Part shown: in pieces, positions 52,177 through 64,000 of the stretch
Numbering within the stretch: the first letter of the stretch is position 1
Layout: every line of letters starts with the position of its first letter
Assembly: GCF_034259325.1 (NCBI RefSeq)
Contig: NZ_JAXIVS010000012.1
Location: 248,001-312,000 of the forward strand
DNA length: 64,000 nucleotides
Direction: 5' to 3'
DNA from: Hyalangium ruber
GTDB lineage: Bacteria > Myxococcota > Myxococcia > Myxococcales > Myxococcaceae
Program-made: the position numbers and the translations under genes
The notes under the pieces: model-generated
The model's input: only the letters and a program-made list of their open reading frames with translations
What the model was told of the DNA's origin: nothing
Database searches by the model: none

Positions 52177-52641
52177 TCAGAAGGCGGCGAGGAAGCGGCC
52201 CAGGGTGGTGGCCGCGTTGCGCTTCTCCTCGACGCGCTTCTGCACGGCGGGCACCTGCCGGGGGTCACGGAAGAAGACGGGCAGGGTCTTCAGCAGCTCT
52301 TCCTGCGTGGGCTGCGCCAGCGCGCGCCAGTTCGAGTTGTCCATCATGAAGCCCATGGACTCGACGAAGGCGAGCGCCTCGCCCTCCTCCGCCAGATACT
52401 CCTCGAAGCTCGTGTTGCGCTTGCCGGACACGTACACCGCACAGTCGGCGGCCTCGGACAGGTACAGGTAGATGAAGGTCGCGAAGCCCGTCGAGCCCCG
52501 AAGCCCGAGGATGAAGGCCTGCGCGGGCCCGGCCGGCTTGCCGGGGATGAACAGGTGCGGCGAGTTCAGCGACGTGTGGAGCGCGATGACCTGTTCGCGG
52601 CTCGCGGGCAACCCGCGATATCTTTCATCGATATTGAACAA
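52177..52641 (-). CDS. Conserved hypothetical protein in the tgl operon
   Basis: 154 residues, soluble and without signal. 'MFNIDERYRGLPASREQVIALHTSLNSPHLFIPG' and 'RGSTGFATFIYLYLSEAADCAVYVSGKRNTSFEEYLAEEGEALAFVESMGF' look like a compact alpha/beta domain. I do not recognise the family. It sits 23 bp after the secreted-protein gene and 23 bp before the Tgl-like gene, so a link with pili is possible but only positional. Confidence 0.72.
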   Translation of the reverse strand: MFNIDERYRGLPASREQVIALHTSLNSPHLFIPGKPAGPAQAFILGLRGSTGFATFIYLYLSEAADCAVYVSGKRNTSFEEYLAEEGEALAFVESMGFMMDNSNWRALAQPTQEELLKTLPVFFRDPRQVPAVQKRVEEKRNAATTLGRFLAAF

Positions 52642-52664
52642 GGTGCCGACCGCCTCCTCGGGCG

Positions 52665-53381
52665 CTACCGCGTGGTGAGCGTGAACTCCTCGGACACATC
52701 CTGCGTGTCCGCGGCCGTGCGCTGGAAGCGGATGATCGGGTTGTCGATCATCACGTTGTTCCCACCCACGTTGCCCTCACCGATGATGACCTTGAAGTAG
52801 TGCTGAGGCGAATAACTCTTCTGCTCTCCGGCCACCACCTTTCGGGCGCTCATCAGCACGGCGTTCTTGCCCGGCTGCAGGTAGCGGGTGACCTCGGTGA
52901 CGACCTGCCCCTCGCTATTCTTGAGTTTCCGGACCCACTGGGAATTGATGTAGACGTCGATGTCATACCCGGCCATGCCCGGGGACGGCTGCTCGGTCAC
53001 CAGCCAGTAGCGCCGGGTCAGGCGCGCGGGCTCATCGGGAGCGGGCGCAGGCGCCGGAGCCACCGGAGCCGGCGCGGCGGCCGGAGCTTGGGCCGGCGCG
53101 GCGGGAGCAGCGGCGGGCGGAGGCGGTGCCGGAGCAACGGGCACGGGGGTGGCCGGAGCCGCGGGCGTGGGCGGCGCGGTCATCACGCGAACCGCGTAGC
53201 CAGGAGCATCGATGTAGACATCGCCCTTGTCGTCGATGCGGACGGTGGCCTTCTCGAACTTCTGGTTGGTGACCCCGTCGATGCGGACGCCGTTGAGGTA
53301 CACGGATCCTGCGAAGGCCGAGGCGGGCGCCATCAAGGCCGCGAGGGAGACGAGAGCGGCGGTCAAGATCGAGCGGTGCAT
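52665..53381 (-). CDS. Secreted protein with Pro/Ala linker
   Basis: 238 residues. ATG 53381 follows AGGAG; signal peptide 'LTAALVSLAALMAPASAFAG'. A short N-terminal domain ('VYLNGVRIDGVTNQKFEKATVRIDDKGDVYIDAPGYAV') and a C-terminal beta domain ('YWLVTEQPSPGMAGYDIDVYINSQWVRKL') flank a 70-residue Pro/Ala-rich linker. It heads the tgl-recO operon. It may be periplasmic; no catalytic site is seen. Confidence 0.75.
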   Translation of the reverse strand: MHRSILTAALVSLAALMAPASAFAGSVYLNGVRIDGVTNQKFEKATVRIDDKGDVYIDAPGYAVRVMTAPPTPAAPATPVPVAPAPPPPAAAPAAPAQAPAAAPAPVAPAPAPAPDEPARLTRRYWLVTEQPSPGMAGYDIDVYINSQWVRKLKNSEGQVVTEVTRYLQPGKNAVLMSARKVVAGEQKSYSPQHYFKVIIGEGNVGGNNVMIDNPIIRFQRTAADTQDVSEEFTLTTR

Positions 53382-53510
53382 GCGCTTCACTCCTGGGAAA
53401 TCCTCAACGGTCCCAGGAACTTGCAGCCCCATTAGCGCACCCTGCGGGACCGGACAAGGCGCGCGTACACGAATGTGAACGCGCACGCGGCAGGGACATT
53501 CACGTTTTGT

Positions 53511-54245
53511 TCAGGGCTGGGAGGGCTCTCCGTTGCCTTCCCTTTGGGCGAGGGCCCAGTCTCCGCCCAGCCCCTCCCCTTCGCGGAACCGCCGGAAGTC
53601 CCTCCGGACGAGCCTCGGGTAGCGCCGGAAGGCCTCCAACTCGCCCTCCTTGATGGCCTTGCGGATGCGGGTGGGGCCGGCGTTGTAGGCCATGAGGGCG
53701 AACTCCAGGTCGCCTCCAAAACGCTCCTGGAGCGTGCGCAGGTACCGGATGCCCAGCCGGACGCAGAGGGCGGGATCCGCCGCCACCTCCTCCCGGGACA
53801 GGCGCAGGCCCTGCTTCTCGGCCAGGAAGTGGAGCGTACTGGGCTTGATCTGCATCAGCCCCCGGGCGCCCTTCACGGAGACCGCCTCCTCCGCGAAGTC
53901 CGACTCCACATCGATGATGGCCAGGATCAGCAGCGGGTCATACCCGGTGCTGCGGGCCTCCTCGGCGATGGCCTGGCCGAGCTGGCGACGCAGGGTGAGA
54001 CCGAGATCGGGCGCCCGCTTGGCGAGCACCGCGTCGATGAGGGCCGCGTCGTGCGAGGTAGGCTCCGCGAGGGCGACCTGCGGCACTACGGGGGTGGGCG
54101 CCGGTGCGCTCACCACGGGGACGATGCGTGCCGACAACACGAGCGCCATGCCCGCGATCAGCGGCAGCTTCGCGCACCCGGAACTCACGCTGTGGAGCCG
54201 GGCCAGCCACTTGCTGCCCGAGGCTCCCACAGGGGGGACCGTCAC
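53511..54245 (-). CDS. SLT-type lytic transglycosylase
   Basis: 244 residues. A hydrophobic N-terminal segment ('LPLIAGMALVLSARIVPVVSAP') exports it. The SLT domain (about 100-225) has the catalytic Glu in 'IIDVESDF', then 'GARGLMQIKPST' and 'MAYNAGPTRI'. It cuts peptidoglycan between MurNAc and GlcNAc. The GTG start at 54245 overlaps the stop of the upstream phasin-like gene (GTGA), so the two are coupled. Confidence 0.93.
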   Translation of the reverse strand: MTVPPVGASGSKWLARLHSVSSGCAKLPLIAGMALVLSARIVPVVSAPAPTPVVPQVALAEPTSHDAALIDAVLAKRAPDLGLTLRRQLGQAIAEEARSTGYDPLLILAIIDVESDFAEEAVSVKGARGLMQIKPSTLHFLAEKQGLRLSREEVAADPALCVRLGIRYLRTLQERFGGDLEFALMAYNAGPTRIRKAIKEGELEAFRRYPRLVRRDFRRFREGEGLGGDWALAQREGNGEPSQP

Positions 54246-54589
54246 TTCTTCTGCCCCAGCGCTTCGATGCGCTCGGCCAACCGCCCCAAGCGCGCCTCGA
54301 AGTCCTGGAGTTCCTCCCGCTTGGGGACCTTCAGCCGGGCCACGGCGCCGCGAACCGCCTCCTCCACGCCGCGCTCCAGTTCCTTACGGTGCCCCACCAG
54401 CCGCTCGGTGAACTCCCGCGCCTGGCGCTTCACTTCTTCCTGGCTCCAACCGGCGGCGGAGGCCACGCGCTGGAGGGTGCGCTGTACCTCTTCCTCCGCG
54501 GTGGTCACGGCCCCCAGGGCCTGACTCCATACCCGCTCGAAAGTTTCAGCGACGGGGTGCTTCTCTCGGGGGGCCTCTGGCTTGTCCAT
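54242..54589 (-). CDS. Phasin-like helical protein
   Basis: 115 residues, almost all helix with heptad-like charge spacing ('FERVWSQALGAVTTAEEEVQRTLQRVASAAGWSQEEVKRQAREFTERLVGHRKELERGVEEAVRGAVARLKVPKREELQDFEARLGRLAERIEAL'). This resembles phasins and poly-hydroxyalkanoate granule-associated (PhaI/PhaF) proteins. It overlaps the lytic transglycosylase gene downstream. No synthase gene is visible nearby, so the granule link is uncertain. Confidence 0.72.
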   Translation of the reverse strand: MDKPEAPREKHPVAETFERVWSQALGAVTTAEEEVQRTLQRVASAAGWSQEEVKRQAREFTERLVGHRKELERGVEEAVRGAVARLKVPKREELQDFEARLGRLAERIEALGQKK

Positions 54590-54733
54590 TCGGTCACTCC
54601 GGGAGTGTGCCCAGGCCTGAAAAGCCCGGGACTAGGGAAAAGATGGGCTGGAAGTAAGCACACCCCGGGGTCGAAGGGAACGGCAGTGTCCTCCCTACCC
54701 TTCCCTCCGTTGACCCACGCAAGACTCAGTGCG

Positions 54734-55156
54734 TCACGAAGCCGACACTCGGGAGCCCCGGGAGGTGACCTTCTTCACCGAGGCAGGCAGGAGCTGGTCG
54801 AGCTTCTTGGACAGGCGGGACAGCTCGCGGTTGAGCTCCTTCACCTGCGCCTGGCTGGCCACGCCCACCGCCTCGACGGCCTTCGTCTGCAGCCCATCCA
54901 GGCGCTTGCGCAGGTCGGTGCTCACCTGCGTCGCCTTGCGGCCGAACTCCTTCACCTTCGGGTTCTCCAGCAGCGCGTCGGAGTTGATCTGGCCCAGGAG
55001 CTTCTCCACCTCCCGTGCCTGGCCCTTGCTCCGGGCCTTCAGCGTCCGGAACACCTTGCCGGCCTCCTGCTCCAGGTCCCCGAAGCGCTTCTGCGCGCCC
55101 TCGAGCTGCTGCTTCACGAAAGACTCCAGGTTCCGCGACTTGCCGTTGGCTGCCAT
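54734..55156 (-). CDS. Phasin-like helical protein, second copy
   Basis: 140 residues, charged and helical ('LESFVKQQLEGAQKRFGDLEQEAGKVFRTLKARSKGQAREVEKLLGQI', 'LRKRLDGLQTKAVEAVGVASQAQVKELNRELSRLSKKLDQLL'). The layout matches phasin-family proteins with a basic tail. It has its own promoter region with a good sigma-70-type match and a possible operator. It is the first gene downstream of the rpoC terminator on the minus strand. Confidence 0.72.
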   Translation of the reverse strand: MAANGKSRNLESFVKQQLEGAQKRFGDLEQEAGKVFRTLKARSKGQAREVEKLLGQINSDALLENPKVKEFGRKATQVSTDLRKRLDGLQTKAVEAVGVASQAQVKELNRELSRLSKKLDQLLPASVKKVTSRGSRVSAS

Positions 55157-55183
55157 ATGCGTCCTCCCCGTTTGCGCTGCGTT

Positions 55184-55227
55184 TGACGTAACGCGTCACA
55201 GATAACGCGGCGCATCATCAACGTCAA
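55184..55227 (-). promoter_or_regulatory. Promoter and possible operator of the phasin-like gene
   Basis: On the minus strand TTGACG (55227-55222) and TTATCT (55205-55200) are 16 bp apart, a good sigma-70-type match. At the expected start of transcription lies an inverted repeat TGACG-N5-CGTCA (55184-55198), which could be an operator. The ATG follows at 55156. Confidence 0.55.
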
Positions 55228-55251
55228 CCGGGGGACACCCCCGAAGTGTCC

Positions 55252-55291
55252 AAAAGACAACCGCCGCCCCAGCGAGGTGCCAGGGCGGCGG
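55252..55291 (-). terminator. Terminator of rpoC
   Basis: CCGCCGCCC (55261-55269) pairs with GGGCGGCGG (55283-55291), 9 bp. On the minus strand the stem is followed by TTGTCTTTT. It lies 33 bp after the rpoC stop. Confidence 0.8.
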
Positions 55292-55323
55292 CGGAACTTC
55301 AGGCGCTCAGGCCGAGCGGACGC

Positions 55324-59538
<4,215 letters not shown>

Positions 59539-59672
59539 GTTGCCTCCGAAATCTCTCTGAGCGCCGAAGCGCCCTTCCGTTGCGGGACTGCGCCGCCGCT
59601 CGGCTCAGGCTGCCCGCCCCTCTTGGGAGCGAGCAGCCGGCTGGGCGGCGCCTGAGTTACTCCGCGTATCGC

Positions 59673-63896
<4,224 letters not shown>

Positions 63897-64000
63897 TCGT
63901 TCTCCGGAGACGGGGCTGCTCGGGCGGGGCAAACTTCAGTAACGCGCGGCGGCGTCGAGAAATTTGGAATCGTCAAATGGGCAAAGCCGGCGTCCCCTCT

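Overview
The window is very GC-rich and densely coded, with third-position GC bias in nearly every gene. Its content points to a myxobacterium, probably of the Cystobacterineae (Archangium, Cystobacter, Stigmatella or Hyalangium type). The evidence is a Mx162-like retron, a SitA-type AHH lipoprotein toxin with an Imm11-type partner, tandem membrane Ser/Thr kinases, several FHA proteins, a Tgl-like pilotin and many Cys-rich or proline-rich lipoproteins. I see no tRNA, rRNA, insertion sequence, CRISPR array or integrase.

Left part (1-12 kb). On the minus strand lie a HEAT-repeat/aldo-keto-reductase fusion gene, a retron (ncRNA 2432-2274 and its reverse transcriptase) and, overlapping the RT stop codon, a TIGR02996/leucine-rich-type gene that runs off the window edge. 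After two small unknown genes come a C45-type acyltransferase, an AraC regulator and a haem/copper lipoprotein. At 10.2-11.6 kb two plus-strand genes share one base: an intact SIR2-like NADase and a HAM1/RdgB-like protein that has lost the family's catalytic and base-recognition residues. They match the effector and sensor halves (KomC, KomB) of the Kongming anti-phage system, without the deaminase KomA. I regard this pair as the most interesting locus here.

Middle (11.6-37 kb). A TPR lipoprotein, a LuxR-type regulator with an altered receiver, a GT4 glycosyltransferase, an RDD plus SpoIIM membrane pair, a J-domain/zinc-ribbon protein, the AHH toxin and its probable immunity gene are followed by a housekeeping run: proC, a DivIVA protein, DUF167 and a membrane metalloprotease. 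polA follows, convergent behind a strong terminator. Then comes a minus-strand secretion locus: a double-FHA TPR protein, an FHA-CpaF ATPase fusion, a CpaC-like secretin, an A24 prepilin peptidase and a separate FHA protein. Two overlapping lipoprotein genes close this part.

Right part (37-64 kb). glyQ-glyS overlap. Next are two paralogous Ser/Thr kinases and three surface lipoproteins (one with a von Willebrand A domain, one with tandem Cys-rich repeats). A compact minus-strand operon carries a secreted protein, an unknown gene, a Tgl-like pilotin, a RodZ-like HTH protein, recO and a PfkB sugar kinase. A lytic transglycosylase, two phasin-like helical proteins and finally rpoB-rpoC, with a terminator behind rpoC, complete the window.
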